The position numbers and the translations under genes were made by a program. This document shows positions 1 through 6,937 of a stretch of 32,316 bases of DNA, one piece after another. The notes beneath the pieces are model-generated. The model saw nothing but the letters and a program-made list of their open reading frames with translations, did no database searches and was not told where the DNA came from. Where the stretch lies: NCBI GenBank assembly GCA_025931335.1, contig JAICNG010000035.1, positions 1-32,316 on the forward strand. The letters are read 5' to 3'. Position 1 is the stretch's first letter. Every line of letters starts with the position of its first letter. This DNA is from Gemmatimonadaceae bacterium. GTDB lineage: Bacteria; Gemmatimonadota; Gemmatimonadetes; Gemmatimonadales; Gemmatimonadaceae.

Positions 1-1
1 C

Positions 2-292
2 GGCAGCTCGGCGGTGGTGTTGTTCGTGTACGTCGAGGATGTCGACGCCACCGTCGAGCGCGCGGTCGACGCGGGCGCCAGGGTGCTGGCACCGGCAACC
101 GATCAATTCTGGGGCGATCGCACCGCGTGGGTCATCGATCCTTCTGCCCACGTGTGGACGATCGCGACGCGCATCGAAGAGCCCACCGAAGAGGAGCGAC
201 TGGCTCGATTGGCGCGCCTGCACGCTCGTCAAAAGCACGATGCCCCCACCGGCGCGGCCGGTGGGGGCATCGTCGCTACCGGAGAAAACTAG
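2..292 (+). CDS. VOC (glyoxalase/bleomycin-resistance fold) protein, C-terminal part
   Basis: The reading frame is open from the window edge, so the start of the gene lies upstream. The visible 96 residues contain V-E-D-V-D-A-T-V-E-R-A-V-D-A-G-A, then W-G-D-R-T-A-W-V-I-D-P-S-A-H-V-W. This is the second beta-alpha-beta-beta-beta module of PhnB-like VOC proteins, in which D-P-x-G/A-x-x-W is usual. VOC proteins are metal-dependent lyases, dioxygenases or drug-binding proteins, and the substrate cannot be read from this piece. The last 15 or so residues (rich in G and A) are encoded by a perfect hairpin and look like a low-complexity tail. The stop codon overlaps the stop of the convergent minus-strand gene in a shared CTAG. 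Confidence 0.75.
   Translation, partial: GSSAVVLFVYVEDVDATVERAVDAGARVLAPATDQFWGDRTAWVIDPSAHVWTIATRIEEPTEEERLARLARLHARQKHDAPTGAAGGGIVATGEN
238..272 (-). terminator. Perfect 16-bp hairpin, terminator of the minus-strand barrel gene
   Basis: The arms at 238-253 and 257-272 are perfect complements (CGATGCCCCCACCGGC and its reverse complement) around the 3-nt loop GCG. Read on the minus strand, the hairpin follows the barrel gene's stop at 289 and is followed by TGCTTTTG, as in an intrinsic terminator. On the plus strand it lies inside the coding end of the VOC gene and has no T-tract after it, so it mainly serves the minus-strand gene. Confidence 0.8.
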
Positions 293-999
293 CCCCGTCT
301 GCGAGCAGGCTGACGGGCCGGCTGGCGCGCCGGTGTCGCCGTCGCGCGCTTGCCAAAGTTGTACGACACGCCGAGCGAGAGGCTCTCGTCGCGTCCATCG
401 CCGCCTAGCGGGATGCTCAACATCGGGCGGATGGTCCACACCGAGTTGATCAGGAACCCGGCGCCGAGGTCGAGCGCCATGAACGTGTCGCTCTCATCGG
501 CCGAGCCGAACGACGACTCGAGCGTCACCTTCTGATTGACGACCGAGAGGCCGCCGGTGGGGACGATCTGGAAGTTGCCATCGCGGTGCGCAACGATTCC
601 GATGATCGCGCCGGCCGAGAATTGCCGCGTCGACATGTCGGCGTCGCTGCCGCCGATGTTGTCGGGGCCCAGGCCAAAGCCAAGCGCCATCACGGGGCAG
701 ATCTGGAAGCCCTGCTTCGCCGGGCGCAGCTGATAGCCGCCCGAGGCGCCGAGCCAGAGGCCCGACTCGTCGAGGAAATCGTAGTCGTTGTTGCCGATCT
801 GCGCGCCATAGTACAGCCCGCGCGGTTTGCCGATGCTCAGGCCGACCCCGTACGACGAGTAGTCGTCGTTGGAGACCACCTGACCGCCGGCCTGCATTCT
901 GCCGGCGGAAAACGATGCCGTACCAGCGCAGAGCTGCGCGTCCGCGGGGAGCGCGGCAAGGAAGGAGAACGCTGCTACGACGGATAGCCGACGGTACAT
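289..999 (-). CDS. Outer-membrane beta-barrel-like exported protein
   Basis: This is a 236-residue protein starting M-Y-R-R-L-S-V-V-A-A-F-S-F-L-A-A-L-P-A-D-A-Q, a clear Sec signal peptide with a likely cut after A-D-A. The mature part alternates short aromatic and glycine-rich strands (Y-G-V-G-L-S-I-G, G-L-Y-Y-G-A-Q-I-G, L-G-V-S-Y-N-F-G-K). That pattern is typical of 8- to 10-strand OMP barrels. The frame is open further upstream, but the ATG at 999 is preferred: it has a GAGG ribosome site at 1005-1008 and the signal peptide begins there. A short basic repeat (A-R-Q-P-A-R-Q-P-A-R-R-R-G) follows the last strand, so the terminal aromatic residue usually read by BamA is not at the end. The role is unknown; a structural or adhesion barrel is plausible. 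Confidence 0.75.
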   Translation of the reverse strand: MYRRLSVVAAFSFLAALPADAQLCAGTASFSAGRMQAGGQVVSNDDYSSYGVGLSIGKPRGLYYGAQIGNNDYDFLDESGLWLGASGGYQLRPAKQGFQICPVMALGFGLGPDNIGGSDADMSTRQFSAGAIIGIVAHRDGNFQIVPTGGLSVVNQKVTLESSFGSADESDTFMALDLGAGFLINSVWTIRPMLSIPLGGDGRDESLSLGVSYNFGKRATATPARQPARQPARRRG

Positions 1000-1120
1000 G
1001 GGTGCCTCACGTCGAGGGTGGGAACGGCGAGGTAGGGGGCCGGCTCGCACGTCCGCCGGCTTCCTCTGTTCGACGCCGCGATCCCGGGCGAGGTAACCCC
1101 GCCGACGTGATATAGAGCAC

Positions 1121-1151
1121 ATCGGGGTCGTGCGCGGAGCACGACCCCGAT
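1121..1151 (-). terminator. 13-bp perfect hairpin downstream of the coiled-coil gene
   Basis: ATCGGGGTCGTGC (1121-1133) pairs perfectly with 1139-1151 around a 5-nt loop. It lies between the stop of the minus-strand coiled-coil gene and the next minus-strand gene, where a terminator is expected. No strong T-tract follows, so it could also be an mRNA-stabilising stem. Confidence 0.55.
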
Positions 1152-1180
1152 TAGAGCATTCGCTTGCGCGTATTACGTCG

Positions 1181-1846
1181 TCAGGTCGCCTTTCGCCTCA
1201 CGAGCACCTGCTCGCCGGCGTCGACGTCGACCGGCTGCGCCGTTCCCTCGCCCAGCACCTTCGTGACGTAGCGCTGGCCTTCCGAGATCCGCTCGATCTC
1301 GAGCGCGATCGTGTCGACGGCCGTCTGGAGCTGATCCATTCGTGCCGCGTCGGCCGGCGCACCCGCACGCGCGAACCTGGCGCGGGCGCGCGCGAACCCC
1401 CACCGGTAGAGCGCGAAGCCTAACAGGACGAACGCGAGGAAGCCCCCGAACACCACGTCCCGGTCCACCCGCTCGAAATCGGGTGGTGGGACGCCCTCCG
1501 TCACCTGAAAGCGCTCCATGCGGATGCCCGAGGCCAACGCGGTGGCGATCGCATCGTCCGCCAGCAGGATCTCCTGCTCCAGTCGCGCCGCGCGCTCGTC
1601 GAGCACGCCGATGCGCGCCTCGAGCCCCGGCCGCGCGCCGACCTGCGCCTCGGTGAGCTGATCGGCGAGCTCCTCGCGCCGGTCGGTGATCGACTCGAGC
1701 TGATGCTCGATCTCCGATCGCTTCTCCGCCAACGCGCGCAGCTCGGCGGGATTCGCCGGCGACTGGGGCGGTGCCGGCGGTGCCGCCGGTGCCGTCGGCT
1801 GCTGCGTCACCGTCGTTCCCCGTGCTTGCGGATTCGCTTCCAGCAT
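1181..1846 (-). CDS. Coiled-coil single-pass membrane protein of unknown function
   Basis: The product has 221 residues. A Pro/Ala/Gln-rich N-terminus is followed by a charged heptad region of about 80 residues (A-E-K-R-S-E-I-E-H-Q-L-E-S-I through E-E-L-A-D-Q-L). Then comes one transmembrane helix (V-V-F-G-G-F-L-A-F-V-L-L-G-F-A-L-Y) and a second helical stretch that ends in a basic tail. The frame is open to a GTG at 1873. The ATG at 1846 is chosen because GGAG lies 8 nt upstream (1855-1858), while the GTG has no ribosome site. The helix plus coiled-coil layout suggests a scaffold or a partner of an envelope complex. No family was recognised. It lies downstream of a GlsB-type gene and a MoxR ATPase on the same strand, with only a 40-nt gap to the former. 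Confidence 0.7.
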   Translation of the reverse strand: MLEANPQARGTTVTQQPTAPAAPPAPPQSPANPAELRALAEKRSEIEHQLESITDRREELADQLTEAQVGARPGLEARIGVLDERAARLEQEILLADDAIATALASGIRMERFQVTEGVPPPDFERVDRDVVFGGFLAFVLLGFALYRWGFARARARFARAGAPADAARMDQLQTAVDTIALEIERISEGQRYVTKVLGEGTAQPVDVDAGEQVLVRRKAT

Positions 1847-1886
1847 CTCGTCGTCTCCGCCTGAATGAGTCACCCGCGGGTGCCGG

Positions 1887-2144
1887 TCACGCGCTCGGGC
1901 GCCGCTTCGTCACGAGCCGGTAGATCCAGAGCAGGAGAATCGCGCCAAGGACCGAGATGATCCAGCCGGCGCTCTCTCCGGGGCCGTACATCCCCAACGC
2001 TCGTCCGATCAGCGTCCCAACCGTGGCCCCCGCGATGCCGATGATGATCGTCACGATCCAGCCACCTGGATCCTTGCCCGGCATGATGAACTTCGCGATC
2101 AGTCCGATGACGAGTCCCACGATGATGGTCGTGATGATGGCCAT
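1887..2144 (-). CDS. GlsB/YeaQ/YmgE-family small membrane protein
   Basis: This 85-residue protein has three hydrophobic helices separated by glycines: I-I-V-G-L-V-I-G-L-I-A-K-F-I-M-P-G, then W-I-V-T-I-I-I-G-I-A-G-A-T-V-G, then W-I-I-S-V-L-G-A-I-L-L-L-W-I-Y. The I-G-x-I-A-x-x-I-M-P-G-x-D-P-G-G signature is diagnostic of the 'transglycosylase-associated' (GlsB/YeaQ) family. These proteins are linked to general and acid stress, but their mechanism is not known. A strong ribosome site, GGAGGAG at 2148-2154, sets the start. The length is normal for the family. Confidence 0.9.
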   Translation of the reverse strand: MAIITTIIVGLVIGLIAKFIMPGKDPGGWIVTIIIGIAGATVGTLIGRALGMYGPGESAGWIISVLGAILLLWIYRLVTKRRPSA

Positions 2145-2207
2145 GGGCTCCTCCGCACAGGTGAGTGTTGTCGTCCTCGACGCCGATCGCGAGCCGCCGC
2201 GTCGCGC

Positions 2208-3221
2208 CTAACGCGCCTTCTCCTCCAGTGACAGCAGTCGCTCCACCCCCACGCCCTCCGCCTCGGCCTGGAAGTTCACCACCACGCGGTGCCGCAGCAC
2301 CGCCAGCGCCACGCCGCGCACGTCGTCGATGTCGGGCACGCTTCGTCCGTCCATCGCCGCCTTCGCCTTGGCCCCGAGAATGAGATACTGCGACGCGCGA
2401 GGGCCGGCGCCCCAGCTGACGTACTTCTTCACGTCCGCGGTCGCCTCGGGTGCATCGGGACGCGTCGACCGCGCGACGCGCACCGCGTATTGCACGACGG
2501 TGGGCGGCGCCGGGAGCCGCCGGACGAGATGCTGCAGCTCGGTGAGCTGCGCGGCTGTGAGCACCGGTGACACCGTGGCCTCCACGTCGCCCGTCGTCTC
2601 GGTGACGATGCGCTCCTCGTCCTCCCTCGACGGATAGCCGACGCGCAGCTCGAACATGAACCGGTCGAGCTGTGCCTCGGGGAGCGGATAGGTCCCTTCC
2701 TGCTCGATGGGGTTCTGCGTCGCCAGGACGAAGAATGGCTCGGGGAGCGCGAAGGTCTGTCCGCTCGCCGTCACGGCGTGCTCCTGCATTGCCTGAAGTA
2801 GTGCCGCCTGCGTCTTCGGTGGGGCGCGGTTGATCTCGTCGGCGAGAATCACGTTCCCGAAGATCGGGCCGCGCACGAACTTGAAGATCCGGCGCCCCGT
2901 TGCGTGCTCCTCCTCGAGCAGCTCCGTCCCCGTAATGTCGCTCGGCATGAGGTCGGGCGTGAACTGGACGCGCGAGAAGGCGAGGTCGAGCGCCTCCGCC
3001 ACGGTCTTCACGAGGAGTGTTTTCGCGAGTCCCGGCACGCCGACCAGCAGCGCATGCCCGCCGCTCAACAGCGCGGCGACGAGATTGTCCACCACCTCGT
3101 GCTGCCCGATGATGCGATGGCCAATCTGCTCCAGGAGCGCGCGCCGCGCGCGCGCCAATGAATGGAGCAGCTCGACGTCCCGCGATTCCGTTCCCGCCGT
3201 CGTCCGTGCCGGTTGCGCCAC
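2208..3221 (-). CDS. MoxR-family AAA+ ATPase
   Basis: This 337-residue protein has a Walker A motif G-V-P-G-L-A-K-T (residues 61-68), a Walker B motif [10 protein letters not shown] (about 122-131), sensor 1 L-A-T-Q-N-P (about 166-171), and the P-E-A-Q-L-D-R-F arginine region. All are typical of the MoxR branch of AAA+ ATPases. These proteins usually act as chaperones that insert metals or remodel complexes together with von Willebrand A-domain partners. The usual DUF58 and VWA neighbours are absent here: the next minus-strand gene is the GlsB-type one. The GTG start at 3221 has GGGA about 6 nt upstream. The stop codon TAG is part of one CGTTAGGC motif copy. Confidence 0.92.
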   Translation of the reverse strand: MAQPARTTAGTESRDVELLHSLARARRALLEQIGHRIIGQHEVVDNLVAALLSGGHALLVGVPGLAKTLLVKTVAEALDLAFSRVQFTPDLMPSDITGTELLEEEHATGRRIFKFVRGPIFGNVILADEINRAPPKTQAALLQAMQEHAVTASGQTFALPEPFFVLATQNPIEQEGTYPLPEAQLDRFMFELRVGYPSREDEERIVTETTGDVEATVSPVLTAAQLTELQHLVRRLPAPPTVVQYAVRVARSTRPDAPEATADVKKYVSWGAGPRASQYLILGAKAKAAMDGRSVPDIDDVRGVALAVLRHRVVVNFQAEAEGVGVERLLSLEEKAR

Positions 3222-3308
3222 GTGCGTCCCGTGTGTTGGGTCGCCCGAATTCTACCGAGGGAGGCGCGCTGCGTTAAGGGTCGGGGGGGTAAAGGTGTCG
3301 AAAGGCCA

Positions 3309-3349
3309 AGGCGCTGGAGAGGCGCTTCCCCAGCGCTTTTCCAGCGCCT
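3309..3349 (-). terminator. Inverted repeat of the GGCGCTGGA family after a lipoprotein gene
   Basis: AGGCGCTGGA (3309-3318) pairs perfectly with TCCAGCGCCT (3340-3349). The 21-nt interior holds further AGCGCT pairing. It lies just after the stop (3354) of the minus-strand lipoprotein gene and is followed on that strand by TTGGCCTTTCG, so it can work as a terminator. The 12-mer TCCAGCGCCTCC at 3340-3351 recurs exactly at 31146-31157 and, inverted, at 30540-30551. Confidence 0.6.
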
Positions 3350-3353
3350 CCGC

Positions 3354-4133
3354 CTATTGGCACACCGCGCAGGGCCAGTACGTCACCGGATACTCCAGCC
3401 GAATTCCGGGGACGTCGTATCCCTCCATCTCCACCACTCGCACGCGAACCGCGGCCGCGCCCGCGGGCGGGCCCTCCTGCACGCGCATGTTGAAGCGCGT
3501 GAAGAAGAGCGCCCTGTGGCACGCCGTCGGACCGACGACCGGGACGAGAACCTGCATGAGCGGGGGGCGCTGAGGGAGCGGGCACTCCGCGCCGATCGTC
3601 TGCCGAGTGCTGCGGGCGCCACCCTCGACGGCGAAGTGAATCGGGCCGCCGCGCTCGAACATGATGCCGACCGCCGGATTGAAATAGATGCGGTCCCCTG
3701 GCGGCAGCTCAGTCAAGTATCGCGCCCACGAGAATGTCCCCGTGTCGCTCGAGACGGTGATCGAGATGACCCGCTGCGCGGGAGCGCCGCGCCACGCCAC
3801 CATCGTGCGCGCCACGATCGGCAACGTGAGCACCGGGCTTTGGGTGAGATCCGCGGTCAATGCGTGCTCGACCTCGAGCGCCCAGTAGTCTTCGGTTACT
3901 CCATCGACTGTAATGCGTACCCACGCCGGGCGGACGCCGGTCCGCAGCGCCATCGCGGCGGCGCGCGATGCCTCGGCGCCGCTCCCGTCGCCTTCGCCGA
4001 TTCGGGATCGCCCGAGCGCCTCGAAGTTCGACGCGACCAGCCTGAGATCAGCCGCGCCCGGACCGGTCGAGTCGTCGCAGGCGCCAAGGAGGAAGCTCAG
4101 GAAGATCGGTGTGAGCCGACGAGAGGCGAGCAT
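3354..4133 (-). CDS. Predicted lipoprotein of unknown function
   Basis: The 259-residue product starts with a basic n-region (M-L-A-S-R-R), a hydrophobic core and a lipobox L-L-G-A-C, followed by D-D-S-T-G-P. Export by Sec and lipidation at the cysteine are therefore expected, and the D-D after the cysteine may affect sorting. The rest appears globular, with beta-rich segments (W-V-R-I-T-V-D-G-V-T-E-D-Y-W-A, R-V-I-S-I-T-V-S-S-D-T-G-T-F) and four further cysteines. Two of these are in the last residues (W-P-C-A-V-C-Q), close enough to form a disulfide or a small metal site. No family was recognised. It is transcribed divergently from the histidine kinase gene, so they share a 288-bp control region. 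Confidence 0.75.
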   Translation of the reverse strand: MLASRRLTPIFLSFLLGACDDSTGPGAADLRLVASNFEALGRSRIGEGDGSGAEASRAAAMALRTGVRPAWVRITVDGVTEDYWALEVEHALTADLTQSPVLTLPIVARTMVAWRGAPAQRVISITVSSDTGTFSWARYLTELPPGDRIYFNPAVGIMFERGGPIHFAVEGGARSTRQTIGAECPLPQRPPLMQVLVPVVGPTACHRALFFTRFNMRVQEGPPAGAAAVRVRVVEMEGYDVPGIRLEYPVTYWPCAVCQ

Positions 4134-4298
4134 GGCGGCATCCGAGGTTGCTGTCCGCCCTTAGGGACCCCGCCATGGCGAGTCGAGTCACTCGGGGGCC
4201 CTCGAGCGCCGTTCGACGCATGCCTCCCCAAGCGGTGGTGCGGATTATGGCCGCCTAACAATGAATTACGAGAGCGCGCTCGCCAGTTGTTTCCCAGG

Positions 4299-4327
4299 TT
4301 GACGCTCGATCGTCGGTTGACTACCGT
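4299..4327 (+). promoter_or_regulatory. Candidate sigma-70-like promoter for the signalling cluster
   Basis: TTGACG (4299-4304) and TACCGT (4322-4327) are 17 nt apart, upstream of the kinase gene. GGTTGAC occurs twice (4297-4303 and 4314-4320), which could be an operator half-site pair. The rest of the 4134-4421 gap shows only one GTTAGG-type motif (4254-4259) and no gene. The -10 match is weak. Confidence 0.3.
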
Positions 4328-4421
4328 CGCTCCGTGAAGGGCGATCGATCGCTCACGTCAGGAACAAGCGCGGCCGCGAAATCAGTTGCCCTTTCCACCC
4401 GCACTCTCACCGAGCGGCTCC

Positions 4422-6230
4422 GTGCGTCTCCCCTCGAGCTCCATCACTCGCCGTCTCCCGCTGCTCATCTCTGCGCTCGTCGTCGCCGTCGTCCTTGCGT
4501 TCTCGTGGGCGGCCTACCGCGTTGTCGAGCGGGCGCTCACGCTCGCCGCCTCGGAGCGGACCGCCGGCGCGTCGCAGCGCCTTGCGGGCATGCTCGAGGA
4601 GTCGGGACGGCGGCTGCGCTCCGACATGCGCCGCCTCGCGGCGGACAGGCGCGTCCTCGCGGTCGCGACGGGGGCCAACGCTGGGCGCGCCCGCCCGCTG
4701 CTCGACTCCGCGCGCAGCGGAAGTCCCCTCGTCATCGGCATCGAGATTCGAGACCGACATGGCGCCGTGCTCGCGCGCTCCGGGCGCGGACTCCCGCCGC
4801 TCCCCTCTCCGGGCGGGAGCGAGGTAGATGCGGCCGCGTCGGGCGCGTGGATCGGTCCCCTGATAATGGATGGCGACTCGATCGCGTTCTCCGCCGGCGC
4901 CCCGATTCTCGTCGACGGCGTTGACACGGTTGGGCGCGTCGTGCAACTACGCCGAGTCGCCTCAGGGCAGGGCGCGCAGAACATCAGCCAGCTCATCGGA
5001 TCGCAGGCCACGCTCTCGATAGGCAACGCCTCCGGAAATATCTGGACGAACCTCGCCGCCCGAGTCGACGGGCCGCCGGCGGACGTCACGATCGCTCGCG
5101 CTCAGGTCTACCTCGCTCGCGATGGGACGGCACGCATTGGCGCCGCCGCGCCGATTGCCCGCACGCCGTGGATCGTATGGGTGGACTCACCGCGCAGCGC
5201 GGTGCTCGCCCCCGCGCGCGCCCTGATGAGCAACCTCGCCCTCATCGCGCTCGGGCTCGTCGCTGCGGGCACCCTCGCCGGCTGGCTGCTGAGTCGTCAG
5301 ATCACGAAGCCGCTTGTCGCCGTGACAAAGGCGGCCGAGGGGATCGCCGGCGGCGATTACAGCCGGCGCGTGACGTTGGCATCGCACGATGAGCTCGGAC
5401 AGCTGGCCGCGTCGTTCAACACCATGGCGCAGCAGGTCGCCGAGGCGCGCGCCGTACTCGAGGCACGCGTGGATGAGCGCACCCACGCGCTCCAGGATGC
5501 GCTGGCCGAGCTCCAAGCCGCCCAGCACGAGCTCGTGAAGCGCGAAAAGCTCGCGATCCTCGGTCAGCTGGCGGGGGGCGTTGGCCACGAGCTGCGCAAC
5601 CCGTTAGGGGTGATGACGAACGCGCTCTATTACCTCGACGCGGTGTTGCGCGACGTGCCCTCCGAGGTGAAGGAGTACCTCGGCATCATCCGCACGCAGA
5701 TCGGCCTGTCGGAGAAGATCATCGGCGACCTCCTCGACTTCGCGCGCGTGAAGGTCCCGCAGAGGGAACCCGTGGCCTTGGGCGAGCTCGTCACCGAGCA
5801 GCTGGCGCGCCTCGGCCCCCTCAATGGGGTCGCGGTCGACTGCGAGATCCCGAACGACGTTCCGCCCGCGTGCATCGACCGCGTGCAGATAGGCCAGGTC
5901 GTGCTCAACCTTCTCACCAACGCGCTGCAGGCGATGGATGGCGGGCGCGGCACGCTGTCGTTGCGTGCCACGCTCGAGCGCCCCGATCGCGTGCGCCTCG
6001 ATGTACAAGACACCGGCTCCGGCGTCGCGACGAGCGACGTACCCCACATCTTCGAGCCCCTGTTCACGACCAAAGCGCGCGGGATCGGACTTGGGCTGGC
6101 CGTGTCGCGCACGCTCGTGCAGGCGAATGGCGGGGACATCACCTTCGCGAGCGAAGCGGGACGCGGAACGACGTTCACCGTGCGCCTTCCGACCTCAAAC
6201 GGTAACGGGTCATGCACCGGCGCATCCTGA
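4422..6230 (+). CDS. Membrane sensor histidine kinase (NtrB-like core, HAMP)
   Basis: About 602 residues. A first helix (about 12-32) is followed by a periplasmic sensing region of about 235 residues and a second helix (about 270-290). Next come a HAMP linker (I-T-K-P-L-V-A-V-T-K-A-A-E-G-I) and a coiled coil. The dimerisation domain carries the phospho-accepting His at about 389 in G-H-E-L-R-N-P-L. The ATPase domain has an N box (L-N-L-L-T-N-A-L, Asn about 496), D-T-G-S-G-V and G-I-G-L-G-L. All catalytic motifs are intact. The frame opens at a TTG at 4386, and the GTG at 4422 is preferred as nearer the transmembrane helix; neither has a good ribosome site, so the start is uncertain. It overlaps the next gene by 19 nt. 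The kinase should phosphorylate one or more of the receivers downstream. The signal it senses is unknown. Confidence 0.9.
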   Translation: MRLPSSSITRRLPLLISALVVAVVLAFSWAAYRVVERALTLAASERTAGASQRLAGMLEESGRRLRSDMRRLAADRRVLAVATGANAGRARPLLDSARSGSPLVIGIEIRDRHGAVLARSGRGLPPLPSPGGSEVDAAASGAWIGPLIMDGDSIAFSAGAPILVDGVDTVGRVVQLRRVASGQGAQNISQLIGSQATLSIGNASGNIWTNLAARVDGPPADVTIARAQVYLARDGTARIGAAAPIARTPWIVWVDSPRSAVLAPARALMSNLALIALGLVAAGTLAGWLLSRQITKPLVAVTKAAEGIAGGDYSRRVTLASHDELGQLAASFNTMAQQVAEARAVLEARVDERTHALQDALAELQAAQHELVKREKLAILGQLAGGVGHELRNPLGVMTNALYYLDAVLRDVPSEVKEYLGIIRTQIGLSEKIIGDLLDFARVKVPQREPVALGELVTEQLARLGPLNGVAVDCEIPNDVPPACIDRVQIGQVVLNLLTNALQAMDGGRGTLSLRATLERPDRVRLDVQDTGSGVATSDVPHIFEPLFTTKARGIGLGLAVSRTLVQANGGDITFASEAGRGTTFTVRLPTSNGNGSCTGAS

Positions 6231-6937
6231 TCGTTGACGACGACCGCCAGATGGTGCGCACCCTCTGCGACATCCTGAGGTTGCGCGGATGGGAAGCCGA
6301 CGGCGCGCACAGCGGAGAGGAAGCGGTGGCGGCGGCGCGGCGCGAGCAGTACGCGACCGTCCTCATGGACGTGCGCATGGGCGGGATGAGCGGTGTCGAA
6401 GCGCTGACGGTGATGAAGACCGAGCGTCCCGCGCTGCGCGTCGTCCTCATGACCGCGTACACGGCGAGTGACTTGCTGGCCGAGGCGACACGGCAGGGCG
6501 CGCTCAGGATTCTCTCCAAGCCGGTGGCGGTGCCGGGCCTCATCGACATGCTCGAGGAGAGCGTCGAGCAGACGCAACGCGTACTGGTGGTCGATGACGA
6601 TCCGGCCTACCTGAAGACGCTCACGACCATCCTCCGCGACGGCGGCTACGTCGTGTTCGAGGCGCGCGATCTCGGCGATGCGCTCGAGAAGCTTCGGGGG
6701 CGCGCGCCGGCGGCCGTCGTGCTCGACCTCCGGTTGGAGAACGCCGCTCCGCGCGACTCCGTGGTCGCGATCAAGGAAATGAGCCCGGCTGTCTGCCTCA
6801 TCCTGTACAGCGGAAGCAGCGGCGCCCTCGAGGAGGCGACGGCGGCGGTGCCGAGCTCGTGGGTGTATGCCACGCTGCGCAAGCCGTTCGCGCCTCAACG
6901 TCTCGTCGAGTTGCTGAATGAAATTAGGGTTGCCTGA
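6212..6937 (+). CDS. Response regulator with two receiver domains and no output domain
   Basis: The 241-residue protein is two receiver domains in a row. The first has the acidic triad D9-D10-D11, phospho-acceptor D53 (L-M-D-V-R-M), T81 and K103. The second has D128-D129-D130, acceptor D172 (V-L-D-L-R-L), an S in L-Y-S-G-S and a Lys in L-R-K-P-F. After D172 the usual P-G/x-M-x-G loop is replaced by E-N-A-A-P-R-D-S, so the second domain may be tuned differently. There is no DNA-binding or enzymatic output. Such proteins usually act as phosphate shuttles or sinks in a relay. It overlaps the kinase gene upstream (19 nt) and the hybrid kinase gene downstream (20 nt), which implies translational coupling. 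Confidence 0.9.
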   Translation: MHRRILIVDDDRQMVRTLCDILRLRGWEADGAHSGEEAVAAARREQYATVLMDVRMGGMSGVEALTVMKTERPALRVVLMTAYTASDLLAEATRQGALRILSKPVAVPGLIDMLEESVEQTQRVLVVDDDPAYLKTLTTILRDGGYVVFEARDLGDALEKLRGRAPAAVVLDLRLENAAPRDSVVAIKEMSPAVCLILYSGSSGALEEATAAVPSSWVYATLRKPFAPQRLVELLNEIRVA

